Part shown: positions 55,161 to 64,000 of the stretch, one piece after another
Layout: each line of letters begins with the position of its first letter
Numbering within the stretch: position 1 is the stretch's first letter
Assembly: GCF_002000245.1 (NCBI RefSeq)
Contig: NZ_MTCM01000001.1
Span: 992,001-1,056,000, forward strand
Reading direction: 5' to 3'
DNA from: Sphingobacterium sp. CZ-UAM
GTDB lineage: Bacteria; Bacteroidota; Bacteroidia; Sphingobacteriales; Sphingobacteriaceae
Length of the DNA stretch: 64,000 nt
Translations under genes and position numbers: made by a program
Notes under the pieces: generated by a model
Databases searched by the model: none
Told to the model about the DNA's origin: nothing
The model's input: only the letters and a program-made list of their open reading frames with translations

Positions 55161-57221
55161 ATGAAACAAAAAAACTATATTCTGCTGTGCCTCCTTTTTC
55201 TTGCAGTATTTTCGCTTGAAGCACAATACAAGTTCGATAAACCGCTCTACGGGGCAGCCTATTACCACGAATATATGCCCAGTGAGCGTCTGGATGAAGA
55301 TATCCGATTGATGAAAAATGCCGGGCTCAATGTCGTACGACTGGGTGAATCTGCCTGGGGATTATTTGAACCGCAGGAAGGTGTCTTTGAATTCGAATGG
55401 ATGGACCGCATCATCGAGAAAATGCATCAGGCTGGTATCCACATCATTCTGGGGACACCGACTTATTCCATTCCGGCCTGGCTTGCGCATATGCATCCCG
55501 AGGTTTTGGCCGAATATCAGCGGGGTACTAAAGCTTATTATGGCATCAGGCAAAATATTGACTTGAGCAACCCCACTTTTAAATATTATAGTGAACGTAT
55601 CATCCGCAAGCTAATGGAACGGTATGCAAAGCATCCTGGAGTCATTGGCTATCAGGTAGACAACGAAACAGAAGCACGTGGCATAAACAACCGGGATTAT
55701 TTTATTGGCTTTCGTAACTACATCAAAGGCCGTTTTAACAACGACCTCGACTTACTCAACAAAGCCTGGGGAATGAACTATTGGGGTATGAATATTCGCA
55801 CCTGGGAGGAATTCTATACCCGCGATGGTGTCACCAATCCTTCCTATAAAAACGAATGGGAACGCTACAACCGCAAACAGGTAGCCGACTTTCTGAATTG
55901 GCAAGCTAACATTGTCAATGAATATAAACGTCAGGACCAATTTATAACCCATTGCTTCATGCCTGATTTTCACAATGTAGATCAGGTAGAAAGCTTTCGC
56001 CAGATGCAATACCCCGCTATCAATATTTATCACGACGTACAGGATAAACAAGACGGACAGCGCATTGCTTATTCGGGGGATTTTGTCCGGACGGTTGCCA
56101 AGAACAATTATATTGTCATGGAAACCAACGCACAAGGTATAGGCTGGGATGCACGCACACAATACCCGCCATACGACAGACAACTCCGGCAAAATGTATA
56201 TGCCCATTATGCTTCCGGTGCCAATATGGTGGAATACTGGCACTGGTCTACGCTGCACTATGGTCAGGAAACCTATTGGCGTGGTGTATTGGGGCACGAT
56301 CTCCAACCGAATAGAATATACGACGAATTTAAAACCACAGCACAGGAGCTGGCAAGGATCGGAGATCGTCTTATTGACTTGAAGAAGAAAAATAAAACAG
56401 CAATCTTATATAGCCACGATTCCTACCACGCACTGAATTTTATGCCGTATACCTATAAAAACAATTATCCCATCGATATGATTCATAAGGCACTCTACTT
56501 TCAGAACATTGAAGCTGATATTATCCCCTGTGATAAAATCACCGATTTTAAAGGCTACGATATGCTGGTTATTCCACCCCTTTATGTCGCTACGGATGAG
56601 CTGCTGCTGGCCATTGACAAGTTTGTAAAAGCGGGCGGCCATGTCGTCATGATGTACAAAAGTGGCTATTGTAACGAACATTCGGCCGTCCGGGCCACAG
56701 CTGCTCCCGGACCGTTAAGAAAGGCCTGCGGATTCCATTATCAAGAGTTCTCCACCATCGGAGACATGCGGCTCAAAGATAATCCTTTTCAATTGACGGA
56801 TAAAAACCAAATTGGTGACTGGTATGAATTTTTGATCCCTGAGACAGCTCAGCCACTGGCCTATGCTGAACATCCCTTCTTTGGCAAGTGGCCAGTGATC
56901 ACAGAAAATACCTATGGTAAAGGAAAACTGACTTATATCGGGACCTATCCATCACAAGAACTACTCCATACGATCATCAAAAAAACGGCTATTGCAGCGA
57001 AAGTCATTACTGCCGACAATTACACTTTTCCAATTATTCAGCGTTCAGGAAAGAATAAATGGGGTAAGACAATTCATTACATTTTTAATTACAGTAAGGA
57101 AACAAAACGGATGACTTATACAGGTGGCCCAGCGAAAGAACTTATTTCAGACAAGCTCACGCAGACGGGGCAACAGATTGTATTGGATCCCTGGGAAGTA
57201 CTCATTATGGAACAAAACTAA
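55161..57221 (+). CDS. GH42 beta-galactosidase
   Basis: The protein has 686 residues with a signal peptide. The catalytic barrel starts with YGAAYYHEYMPSERLDEDI and NVVRLGESAWGLFEPQEG. The acid/base is Glu169 in YQVDNETEA (family form QIDNE) and the nucleophile is Glu321 in IVMETNAQG. The trimerisation domain (YDMLVIPPLYVATDELL) and a small C-terminal beta domain follow, giving the normal GH42 order. It hydrolyses terminal beta-galactose, probably in the periplasm. With the GH2 enzymes it supplies redundant beta-galactosidase capacity. Confidence 0.92.
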   Translation: MKQKNYILLCLLFLAVFSLEAQYKFDKPLYGAAYYHEYMPSERLDEDIRLMKNAGLNVVRLGESAWGLFEPQEGVFEFEWMDRIIEKMHQAGIHIILGTPTYSIPAWLAHMHPEVLAEYQRGTKAYYGIRQNIDLSNPTFKYYSERIIRKLMERYAKHPGVIGYQVDNETEARGINNRDYFIGFRNYIKGRFNNDLDLLNKAWGMNYWGMNIRTWEEFYTRDGVTNPSYKNEWERYNRKQVADFLNWQANIVNEYKRQDQFITHCFMPDFHNVDQVESFRQMQYPAINIYHDVQDKQDGQRIAYSGDFVRTVAKNNYIVMETNAQGIGWDARTQYPPYDRQLRQNVYAHYASGANMVEYWHWSTLHYGQETYWRGVLGHDLQPNRIYDEFKTTAQELARIGDRLIDLKKKNKTAILYSHDSYHALNFMPYTYKNNYPIDMIHKALYFQNIEADIIPCDKITDFKGYDMLVIPPLYVATDELLLAIDKFVKAGGHVVMMYKSGYCNEHSAVRATAAPGPLRKACGFHYQEFSTIGDMRLKDNPFQLTDKNQIGDWYEFLIPETAQPLAYAEHPFFGKWPVITENTYGKGKLTYIGTYPSQELLHTIIKKTAIAAKVITADNYTFPIIQRSGKNKWGKTIHYIFNYSKETKRMTYTGGPAKELISDKLTQTGQQIVLDPWEVLIMEQN

Positions 57222-57256
57222 ACGACACGCTAATTACCAAAAACATTGACTTTACT

Positions 57257-59206
57257 ATGAGAGCATTTATTGTCATCCTATTTTTCGCGATAACATCCAG
57301 CCTTTCGGCCCAGACTTATTCGTTGCTATCGCCGGATGGAAAAATTTGTTTGGACATCGACCTATCGAACGGACTCTCCTACGCTGTTTCCTACAAAGAC
57401 AAACAGGTAATAGATCCTTCACCCTTAGGCTTTGAATTGCAAGACGAGCCCCCGATGCATCAAGGTTTTATGCTGTTGAACACTCCTCAGACCACATCGA
57501 AGCGTGATTCCTGGGCCCCAGTCGTGAAGAACAAACATGCCCATGTCGATTTGCAGTGGAATGAAACACATTTGGCTCTTATCGAAAAAGAAGGTGAGAA
57601 ACGTCGCTTGGACCTCTTCTTTAGAGCTTATAATAACGGAATCGCCTTTCGCTATCAACTATTCAGCAGTGCTAGAATTGGAAATCGGGTGATAAGCCGG
57701 GAGATGACCGGATTTTCAGTATCCAATCAGGCTCAGGCTTGGGCAGCACAATACAAACCACGTTTTACGTCCAGTCAGGAAAGCGAATTCGATAAAGTCC
57801 CTTTAGCGGGAATCAGCGATCAGACCCTAACCGGACTTCCACTACTGATCGAAGTTGACAAAGATAACTATCTGGCTATTACCGAAGCGAACATCGATAA
57901 CTACCCTGGTTTCTATATCAGCCGGGCTGCTGGTAATACGACGGAACAGGTATTGCTCATGACGAAACTCTCCCCTTTACCGGGCGAAAAAGAAGATGGA
58001 GCCAAAGCTTGTTTCTCGGACAAAATCCAAACCCCTTGGCGCGTGGTCATGATTGGCGATAATCCGGGACGATTTATCGAATCCGAAATTGTTCAGTCGC
58101 TTAATCCTGCATGTGCGATCGAAGACCCCGCATGGATAAAACCGGGACTTTGCGCATGGGATCACTGGTGGAGCGGAGAAGTGAAAATGGAAACTGCTGT
58201 TATAAAAGAGTATATCGACTTTGCTTCTACGCAAGGATGGCCTTATATGTTGATCGACTGGCAATGGTACGGCCCCTTCAACCAAGCTCAAGCGGATATT
58301 ACCAAACCGGCACCGCAAATCAACATGCCAGAAATACTTGACTATGCCCGCAAAAAAAATGTGCGTCTTTGGCTTTGGCTATATAGTACCGACGCCAATC
58401 GTAACAACGCCTATGCGGAAGCTTTCGCACTGTATGAGCGCTGGGGCATCGCCGGCGTAAAAATAGATTTTATGGACCGCGACGATCAGGAGATGGTAAA
58501 CTGGTACCATAAAGTAATTCAGAAGGCCGCTGAGCACAGGTTGATGGTTAACTTCCACGGAGCGTATAAACCTGATGGAATAGAACGGACCTACCCGAAT
58601 ATGATAACCCGTGAGGGCGTCCTGGGCGAAGAGTATGCGAAATTTTCCGATCGTATCAAGCCTGCTCACAATGTCACTTTGCCGTTTACGCGTATGCTGG
58701 CAGGGCCAATGGACTATACCCCGGGCGGTTTTCTCAATGTAACTCCAGCGCAGTTTAAGAAACAGTCTCCAACCCTGATGATGAATACCCGCTGTGCCGA
58801 GCTCGCCAAATTTGTCATTTATGAAAGCCCCCTTACGGTATTCTGCGACCACCCGAAGCATGTGTTGGGCCAACCCGGGAGTGACTTTCTAAAAATCGTT
58901 CCGACGGTGTGGGATGATACGCGCTTCATTGATGGTTATCCCGGGGAATATATTGTACTGGCCAAACGTTCGGGAAAAAACTGGTTTATCGGTGCCATGA
59001 CCAATAGCATGTCCCGCACGATTACAATACCTACAAGCTTTCTAGCCGCTGGAAAATATGTGCTGGACTACTGGCAGGATGCAAAAGACGCGGAAAGAGT
59101 CCCTGCAAAACTCGAGAAAAAAAGTAGGATAATCGAAGCTGGGAAAACGATAAAAATACCAATGGTCAGCGGTGGCGGCTATGTTGCAATCATTAGACCA
59201 CTGTAA
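57257..59206 (+). CDS. GH97 glycoside hydrolase, probably retaining alpha-galactosidase type
   Basis: The protein has 649 residues with a signal peptide. The N-terminal beta-super-sandwich (YSLLSPDGKICLDIDLSNG) leads to the barrel (YMLIDWQWYGPFNQ, RLWLWLYSTDANR) and a C-terminal beta domain. Asp404 in VKIDFMDRDDQ sits where retaining GH97 alpha-galactosidases (BT1871 type) have their nucleophile; inverting SusB-type alpha-glucosidases instead use two glutamates elsewhere. The alpha-galactosidase call is therefore favoured but rests on one region. GH97 enzymes need calcium. It sits 35 bp after the GH42 gene. Confidence 0.88.
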   Translation: MRAFIVILFFAITSSLSAQTYSLLSPDGKICLDIDLSNGLSYAVSYKDKQVIDPSPLGFELQDEPPMHQGFMLLNTPQTTSKRDSWAPVVKNKHAHVDLQWNETHLALIEKEGEKRRLDLFFRAYNNGIAFRYQLFSSARIGNRVISREMTGFSVSNQAQAWAAQYKPRFTSSQESEFDKVPLAGISDQTLTGLPLLIEVDKDNYLAITEANIDNYPGFYISRAAGNTTEQVLLMTKLSPLPGEKEDGAKACFSDKIQTPWRVVMIGDNPGRFIESEIVQSLNPACAIEDPAWIKPGLCAWDHWWSGEVKMETAVIKEYIDFASTQGWPYMLIDWQWYGPFNQAQADITKPAPQINMPEILDYARKKNVRLWLWLYSTDANRNNAYAEAFALYERWGIAGVKIDFMDRDDQEMVNWYHKVIQKAAEHRLMVNFHGAYKPDGIERTYPNMITREGVLGEEYAKFSDRIKPAHNVTLPFTRMLAGPMDYTPGGFLNVTPAQFKKQSPTLMMNTRCAELAKFVIYESPLTVFCDHPKHVLGQPGSDFLKIVPTVWDDTRFIDGYPGEYIVLAKRSGKNWFIGAMTNSMSRTITIPTSFLAAGKYVLDYWQDAKDAERVPAKLEKKSRIIEAGKTIKIPMVSGGGYVAIIRPL

Positions 59207-59283
59207 AGTTTAGATCCGAATTGATGTAAAAAAATATTATTCAAAGTAGCACACTATTTAACTCAAGAACTATAAACCTCGTT

Positions 59284-60918
59284 ATGAACAAGAACATTTT
59301 TAAGACATTAGTACTCTCTACAATCCTTGGAACTACATTAAATGCTCCAGCCCAACAAAAAAAACCGGTAGACTTACCTGATAAATTTCAGCCCAACTGG
59401 GAATCTCTGGCACAATATGAAGCGCCTGAATGGTTCCGTAATGCCAAATTCGGTATTTGGGCACACTGGGGTCCACAATGCCAACCTGAGCAGGGCGACT
59501 GGTATGCACGCGGTATGTATGATGAAGGCAGCGGGCAATACAATGCACATGTAAAAACTTATGGACATCCATCTGTAGCCGGATTTAAGGATATCATCCC
59601 TACCTGGAAGGCTGAAAAATGGGATCCCGAACGGCTTGTGGCACTCTACAAAAAGGTAGGTGCACAGTACTTTTTTGCCATGGGAAACCATCATGACAAC
59701 TTCGATCTGTGGGATAGCAAGTATCAAAAATGGAATTCGGTCAATATGGGGCCTAAACGTGATATTCTCGCCGAATGGTCAAAGGCGGCGAAAAAAAATA
59801 AACTTCCCTTCGGTGTGAGCATCCATGCCTCCCATGCATGGACATGGTATGAAACAGCCCAAAGGGCAGATCGGTCGGGACCACTAAAGGGAGTACCTTA
59901 TGATGGAAAGCTCAGCAAAGAACAGGGAAAAGGAAAATGGTGGGAAGGCTACGATCCCCAGGAGCTGTATCGGCAAAACCATCCCCTTAGCAAGGGAAGT
60001 GAAGACGTAAAATCATTGTGGGCACAGTGGGACTGGCATAACGGTGCATCCAAACCGACACCGGAGTATATTGATAATTTCTATCAACGAACAATAGACA
60101 TGGTCGACAGCTATCAGCCGGACCTGCTCTATTTTGATGATACTACACTCCCTCTATGGCCTATCAGCACAGTCGGGCTCGATATCGCGGCCCATTTTTA
60201 TAACAGTAACGCGAAGAAAAATAAGGGAAAAGTCGATGCCGTTTTGTTTGGAAAAATCTTATCCGAACAACAAAAAGAGTGTTTGGTATGGGATGTCGAG
60301 CGCGGTGTTCCGGACCAGGTGCAAGAAAAAGCCTGGCAGACCTGCACATGCCTGGGAAGCTGGCATTACAGCAAAGCTGATTATGAAAACAACAATTACA
60401 AGTCCGCAAAAAAAGTTGTCCATATGCTTATTGATATCGTCAGTAAAAACGGGAACCTCCTACTTAATGTTCCTATCAAGGGCGATGGTAGCATCGACGA
60501 GAAAGAAGAGAAAATTCTGCATGAAATAGGCGATTGGATTCAGGTTAATAAGGAGGGAATTTTTGATACCCGTCCCTGGAAAACATATGGCGAGGGTCCA
60601 AGTACCGAAGAGCAGAAACCATTGAATGCCGCTGGATTCAATGAGGACAAAGAAAATAACTATACCGCTAGGGATATCCGGTTTGTGAAAAAAGTCGATG
60701 CGATCTACGCTCATGTACTGGCATGGCCAAAGGATGGAAAAATTATGATCAAATCTTTCGGAAAGAAGAATAACACCAGCGATCCAGTAACTGTTAAAAC
60801 AGTATCTCTATTGGGGCATCCGAAAAAACTGGTATTTAAACAAGATGACGAAGCACTCAGCGTTACCTTGCCTTCGGATAAGCCCAATCAAATTTCATTG
60901 GTACTGAAAATCAATTAA
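59284..60918 (+). CDS. GH29 alpha-L-fucosidase
   Basis: The protein has 544 residues with a signal peptide. It begins with the typical WFRNAKFGIWAHWGP and FAMGNHHDNFDLWDS. The nucleophile is Asp285 in PDLLYFDDT. The C-terminal beta-sandwich (about 430-540, DIRFVKKVDAIYAHVLAWPK) is present. It removes alpha-L-fucose, such as the terminal fucose on galactosyl side chains of xyloglucan or on arabinogalactan. Some GH29 members act on alpha-L-galactose; this cannot be excluded. The gene lies between GH97 and GH2 genes in the same direction. Confidence 0.92.
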   Translation: MNKNIFKTLVLSTILGTTLNAPAQQKKPVDLPDKFQPNWESLAQYEAPEWFRNAKFGIWAHWGPQCQPEQGDWYARGMYDEGSGQYNAHVKTYGHPSVAGFKDIIPTWKAEKWDPERLVALYKKVGAQYFFAMGNHHDNFDLWDSKYQKWNSVNMGPKRDILAEWSKAAKKNKLPFGVSIHASHAWTWYETAQRADRSGPLKGVPYDGKLSKEQGKGKWWEGYDPQELYRQNHPLSKGSEDVKSLWAQWDWHNGASKPTPEYIDNFYQRTIDMVDSYQPDLLYFDDTTLPLWPISTVGLDIAAHFYNSNAKKNKGKVDAVLFGKILSEQQKECLVWDVERGVPDQVQEKAWQTCTCLGSWHYSKADYENNNYKSAKKVVHMLIDIVSKNGNLLLNVPIKGDGSIDEKEEKILHEIGDWIQVNKEGIFDTRPWKTYGEGPSTEEQKPLNAAGFNEDKENNYTARDIRFVKKVDAIYAHVLAWPKDGKIMIKSFGKKNNTSDPVTVKTVSLLGHPKKLVFKQDDEALSVTLPSDKPNQISLVLKIN

Positions 60919-60977
60919 ACCATTTTTCTTCATCAAGCTGTACCTTATTTTCAAAATACCACTGATACAATTAGAAT

Positions 60978-62762
60978 ATGAAAACGCCTTGTACCATGAA
61001 AATTATTTTAGTACTATGCTCCTTATTTCCATTACTGTTATTCGGACAATCAGCAATGATTCATATCGAAGGACGGCAAAGGACCAGTCTAAACGGCTTA
61101 TGGGAAGTCATTATCGATCCTTTTGATGCGGGGTCTGGTGATTGGGCTGCATATTATAAAGATCGAAAACCGTTGGGCAACACGGATTTTGTGGAATCTT
61201 CATTTGAAGGTGGCCATCAACTGTATGTACCGGGAGATTTCAATTCTCAACTCCCCGAGCTCAGCTATTATGAAAGCAGTATCTGGTACAAACGTCCCTT
61301 TAAGATCCAAACAAAACAGGATAACCGGTTCTTTATCCACTTTGCTGCCGTAAACTACAAGGCCGAGGTTTATCTGAACGGGGTCAAGATTGGTGAACAT
61401 GAAGGTGGCTTTACACCTTTTCAGTTTGAAGTAACCGATCATGTCAAGTCTGGCGAAAATAGTCTTATCGTGAAAGCAAATAATCAACGGATGAAAGATG
61501 GCATACCTGGTCTCGGTTTCGACTGGTTCAATTATGGTGGAATCACACGGGATGTCGATCTCGTACAAACGCCAAAGACCTACATCAGGGATTATTTTAT
61601 TCAGCTATCGCAGCAGGATGAAAATATCATCAATGGCTATGTATCCCTAGATGGCCCTAAAAAAGAACAAGCGATTGCAATACGCATTCCCGAATTGAAC
61701 TTTATTTATACAACAAGAACAGATAGCACCGGAAAAGCCAGGCTTAAAATTCCGTTTCGTAAGAAGACCTTGTGGACACCTGCAGTTCCGAAATTATATG
61801 CCGTTCAGGTCGATTCCGAAACCGATCGTATCGAGGAAGAAATTGGTTTTCGAACAATCAAAGTTGATGGGACCAATATTTTATTGAATGGAAAATCTAT
61901 CTTTCTTAAAGGGGTTAATATTCATGAAGAAGTCCCACAACGTAGATCACGGGCCTATAGCGAAAGTGATTATAAAATGCTCTTGGATTGGGCGAAAGAG
62001 CTAGGGTGTAATTATGTACGTCTAGTGCATTATCCACATCATGAAAAAATGATAAAAATGGCTGAGCAAATGGGATTGATGGTCTGGGAAGAATTGCCCA
62101 TTTATCAGGGTATTGATTTTGCAGATCCCGGAATGATGAAAAAAATGAATTTAATGCTTCGGGAGATGATTGCTCGTGATAAAAATCGGGCGGCAACCAT
62201 TATCTGGAGCCTTTCGAACGAAACTTACTCCTCCCCGGCCAGAGACAGTTCGCTCACGGCACTTTATCGCCTCACAAAGGCCTTGGATAATACCCGTCTT
62301 GTGACATCAGCGTTTAATAACATGCGTTATGAAGGCAACAAGGCCTATATCGAAGATAAAATGAATCGCTTGATGGATGTTATGGCGATCAACCAATACG
62401 TTGGATGGTACAAAGCATGGCCCGAGAATGATAGTGAAGTCGAATGGATATCCCACTTCAATAAACCGCTTATTTTTTCGGAATTTGGTGGCGAGGCGGT
62501 TTTTGGGAACAATATAGACCCAAAAAGGGCAAGCAGTTGGAGTGAAGATTATCTTGTGGGTATTTATAAACGTCAATTTAGGATGTTCAAAAACATTTCC
62601 TTCTTACGTGGATTGACACCATGGCTCCTGGTCGACTTTCGTTCTCCTGGAAGGGCCCATCCTGTCTATCAAAAGGGCTGGAACAGAAAAGGATTATTAT
62701 CTGAAAGAGGCGAAAAAAAGAAGGCCTGGTATATTGTCGCTGACAATTTTAAATACTATTAA
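60978..62762 (+). CDS. GH2 beta-galactosidase/beta-glucuronidase-type hydrolase
   Basis: The protein has 594 residues from ATG 60978 (ATG 60996 is also possible). A signal peptide is followed by the three core GH2 domains: jelly roll (LNGLWEVIIDPFD, YYESSIWYKRPFKI), Ig-like domain and TIM barrel. The acid/base is Glu415 in WSLSNETYS and the nucleophile is Glu502 in IFSEFGGEA, numbered from 60978. It ends with the barrel and lacks the extra C-terminal domains of the other GH2 in this window. Compact enzymes of this form are often beta-glucuronidases, but beta-galactosidase activity is equally possible. Confidence 0.9.
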   Translation: MKTPCTMKIILVLCSLFPLLLFGQSAMIHIEGRQRTSLNGLWEVIIDPFDAGSGDWAAYYKDRKPLGNTDFVESSFEGGHQLYVPGDFNSQLPELSYYESSIWYKRPFKIQTKQDNRFFIHFAAVNYKAEVYLNGVKIGEHEGGFTPFQFEVTDHVKSGENSLIVKANNQRMKDGIPGLGFDWFNYGGITRDVDLVQTPKTYIRDYFIQLSQQDENIINGYVSLDGPKKEQAIAIRIPELNFIYTTRTDSTGKARLKIPFRKKTLWTPAVPKLYAVQVDSETDRIEEEIGFRTIKVDGTNILLNGKSIFLKGVNIHEEVPQRRSRAYSESDYKMLLDWAKELGCNYVRLVHYPHHEKMIKMAEQMGLMVWEELPIYQGIDFADPGMMKKMNLMLREMIARDKNRAATIIWSLSNETYSSPARDSSLTALYRLTKALDNTRLVTSAFNNMRYEGNKAYIEDKMNRLMDVMAINQYVGWYKAWPENDSEVEWISHFNKPLIFSEFGGEAVFGNNIDPKRASSWSEDYLVGIYKRQFRMFKNISFLRGLTPWLLVDFRSPGRAHPVYQKGWNRKGLLSERGEKKKAWYIVADNFKYY

Positions 62763-62775
62763 CAATGCTATAAAT

Positions 62776-62833
62776 TGACTCTTTCCAACATCTTCCCGAT
62801 TTTCATTCATCGGGAAGATGTTGGAAAGAGTCA
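62776..62833. terminator. 25-bp perfect inverted repeat between convergent genes
   Basis: Left arm 62776-62800 and right arm 62809-62833 are exact reverse complements, with the 8-nt loop TTTCATTC. It starts 14 bp after the GH2 stop and ends 22 bp before the GH67 stop. Neither side has a T run, which is unusual for a terminator of this strength. Confidence 0.75.
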
Positions 62834-62855
62834 TTGATCGAGGGTCAGATCGCCC

Positions 62856-64000
62856 CTAATTATGATGGCGCAAGGGTAATTTGATCTTTTTTAGTTCTTC
62901 TAAATCATGAATAGGACGCTCTAATTCGTAAGGAATAGGCTGCCCCGAAAACAGTTGAAAATATTGCAGGCAGGCGTCTTTCCACCAGACGGCATCGCGT
63001 GCCTGTATTCTAAGCTTGGATTGTACCGATTTAAAACGAACAGGATCTATATGCTGCTCCATTCGATCCCAAACTTTTTGAAATTCACGTACTTTCTGAA
63101 CCCCTTGATCATAATGGTAACATAACGCTGTCCAAAGTGTTTTACCACTTTTCATCCGATAGTCCCAGGGCACGTGATGAAACCATAACAACAGATTTTC
63201 CGGACAGTTTGCGCGAACGCCATATTGCTTATCCAAGGGTGGATTATATTGCGCAACAGCATTGCTCCCATATATACTACGGTCAAAACCTATTCCCAGG
63301 CTATCTGCGTTATGATAATACCAAGGCATCCAATCCGGACGACCACTGGGTATGTCCCCCCAGGGTTCGGGTCCGTAATGATGGTCAAAGGCAAACAAAT
63401 GATGCAAGCCTAGCGGCATCATATAGTCAACGGCAGCCTCCCGTGAGTCCAGCATGATTTGTTTAACGGGATTGACAAAAGCCTCCTCTCGGCTAAAAGT
63501 GAGGCCTATCCACTCCGCTGCGATTTGCGCTGAAGAAAGTGTATTATTCCAGGCCAGTCGCCCGAAAGCATACCAATTGGCTTGCGCAAAATGATGACCT
63601 GTCCAATTGCTATCTTGACCTATATTGGCAACAGCCGCGATTGCAGTTTTCCGATGTAGATTTCCACTGCTAGCTGTCATCTTGGCTATGGTAGATCCAT
63701 CTCCATGAGCAAAAGTATCGCTATCCAATACTTCCTTAAATAAGGGTGCCAAGTACACTAAATGGTTGGAGAAGCCTAAATACTCCTGTGTCAACTGAAA
63801 TTCGAGCATCTTTGCTGTATGCGGCATAGCTCCGAACAATGGATTGAACGGTTCGCGGGGTTGGAAATCTATTGGTCCATTTTTTATCTGGACAATAACA
63901 TTATCCCTAAATTTCCCGTCAAGTGGCACAAACTCCTGATAGGCTTGTTTAGCTCGGTCATCTTTGGTGGGATGATAAACAAATGCCCGCCAAAACACCA
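62856..64000 (-). CDS. GH67 alpha-glucuronidase, C-terminal part (cut by window end)
   Basis: The frame is open to the right edge; the GTG at 63998 is internal because the family continues upstream. About 380 residues are visible. Family signatures include VQIKNGPIDFQPREPFNPLFG (given in part), EYLGFSNHLVYLAP, ANIGQDSNWTGHHFAQANWYAFG and HHYGPEPWGD. This is the end of the barrel and the alpha-helical C-terminal domain of GH67. The catalytic acid/base region lies mostly outside the window. GH67 removes 4-O-methylglucuronic acid from the ends of xylo-oligosaccharides. It is read toward the PUL and probably belongs to a different operon. Confidence 0.88.
   Translation of the reverse strand, partial: VFWRAFVYHPTKDDRAKQAYQEFVPLDGKFRDNVIVQIKNGPIDFQPREPFNPLFGAMPHTAKMLEFQLTQEYLGFSNHLVYLAPLFKEVLDSDTFAHGDGSTIAKMTASSGNLHRKTAIAAVANIGQDSNWTGHHFAQANWYAFGRLAWNNTLSSAQIAAEWIGLTFSREEAFVNPVKQIMLDSREAAVDYMMPLGLHHLFAFDHHYGPEPWGDIPSGRPDWMPWYYHNADSLGIGFDRSIYGSNAVAQYNPPLDKQYGVRANCPENLLLWFHHVPWDYRMKSGKTLWTALCYHYDQGVQKVREFQKVWDRMEQHIDPVRFKSVQSKLRIQARDAVWWKDACLQYFQLFSGQPIPYELERPIHDLEELKKIKLPLRHHN

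Overview
The window looks like a chromosome segment of a Bacteroidota bacterium, most likely a Sphingobacterium-type member of the Sphingobacteriaceae. The grounds are paired SusC/SusD genes, a hybrid two-component system that joins sensor, kinase, receiver and AraC domains in one protein, lipoproteins with Bacteroidota-style signal peptides, FISUMP/fimbrillin-type sequence, and promoters of the Bacteroidota -7 type (TAnnTTTG) with few Shine-Dalgarno sites. The genus is inference. No rRNA or tRNA gene was recognised.

Left part (1-5.7 kb): the 3' portion of a 7TM sensor histidine kinase, a TetR-like regulator, then a small metal/redox group. This group holds a one-cysteine HMA-like protein, an AraC-type DNA-binding protein, a ferredoxin-NAD(P)H reductase-type flavoprotein, an orphan IS3-type OrfA remnant, and a second regulator in which HMA and AraC domains are fused. 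From 5.7 to 12.8 kb an efflux operon encodes adaptor, RND pump, outer-membrane factor and a 14-TM MFS exporter, closed by a clear terminator. Then come a PepSY membrane protein and a convergent siderophore-type TonB receptor whose 3' ends overlap.

Middle part (16.5-27.7 kb): mixed household and accessory genes (GNAT, DUF5077/DUF3472 lipoprotein, DUF3592, cyclase, DUF1275, a large GAF protein, DUF4142), separated by strong hairpin terminators. A damaged patch follows. It contains a 5'-truncated fimbrillin/FISUMP gene, a small lipoprotein, a 47-residue ORF, and a 363-bp non-coding tract with a strict 11-bp period.

Right part (27.7-64 kb): two polysaccharide utilisation loci share one hybrid two-component regulator (40,984-45,093). 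Leftward from it runs GH31-SusC-SusD-surface lipoprotein-GH43-GH2. Rightward runs SusC-SusD-IPT/TIG lipoprotein, then an SGNH acetylesterase, GH5, GH42, GH97, GH29 and GH2. The GH5 endo-enzyme, GH31 alpha-xylosidase-type enzyme, beta-galactosidases, fucosidase, GH43 and acetylesterase together fit a branched, acetylated hemicellulose such as fucosylated xyloglucan (inference). A convergent, incomplete GH67 alpha-glucuronidase at the right edge suggests a neighbouring glucuronoxylan function. Upstream of both first genes I find tandem 22-bp-spaced direct repeats with matching register, which are good candidates for the shared operator of the hybrid regulator.
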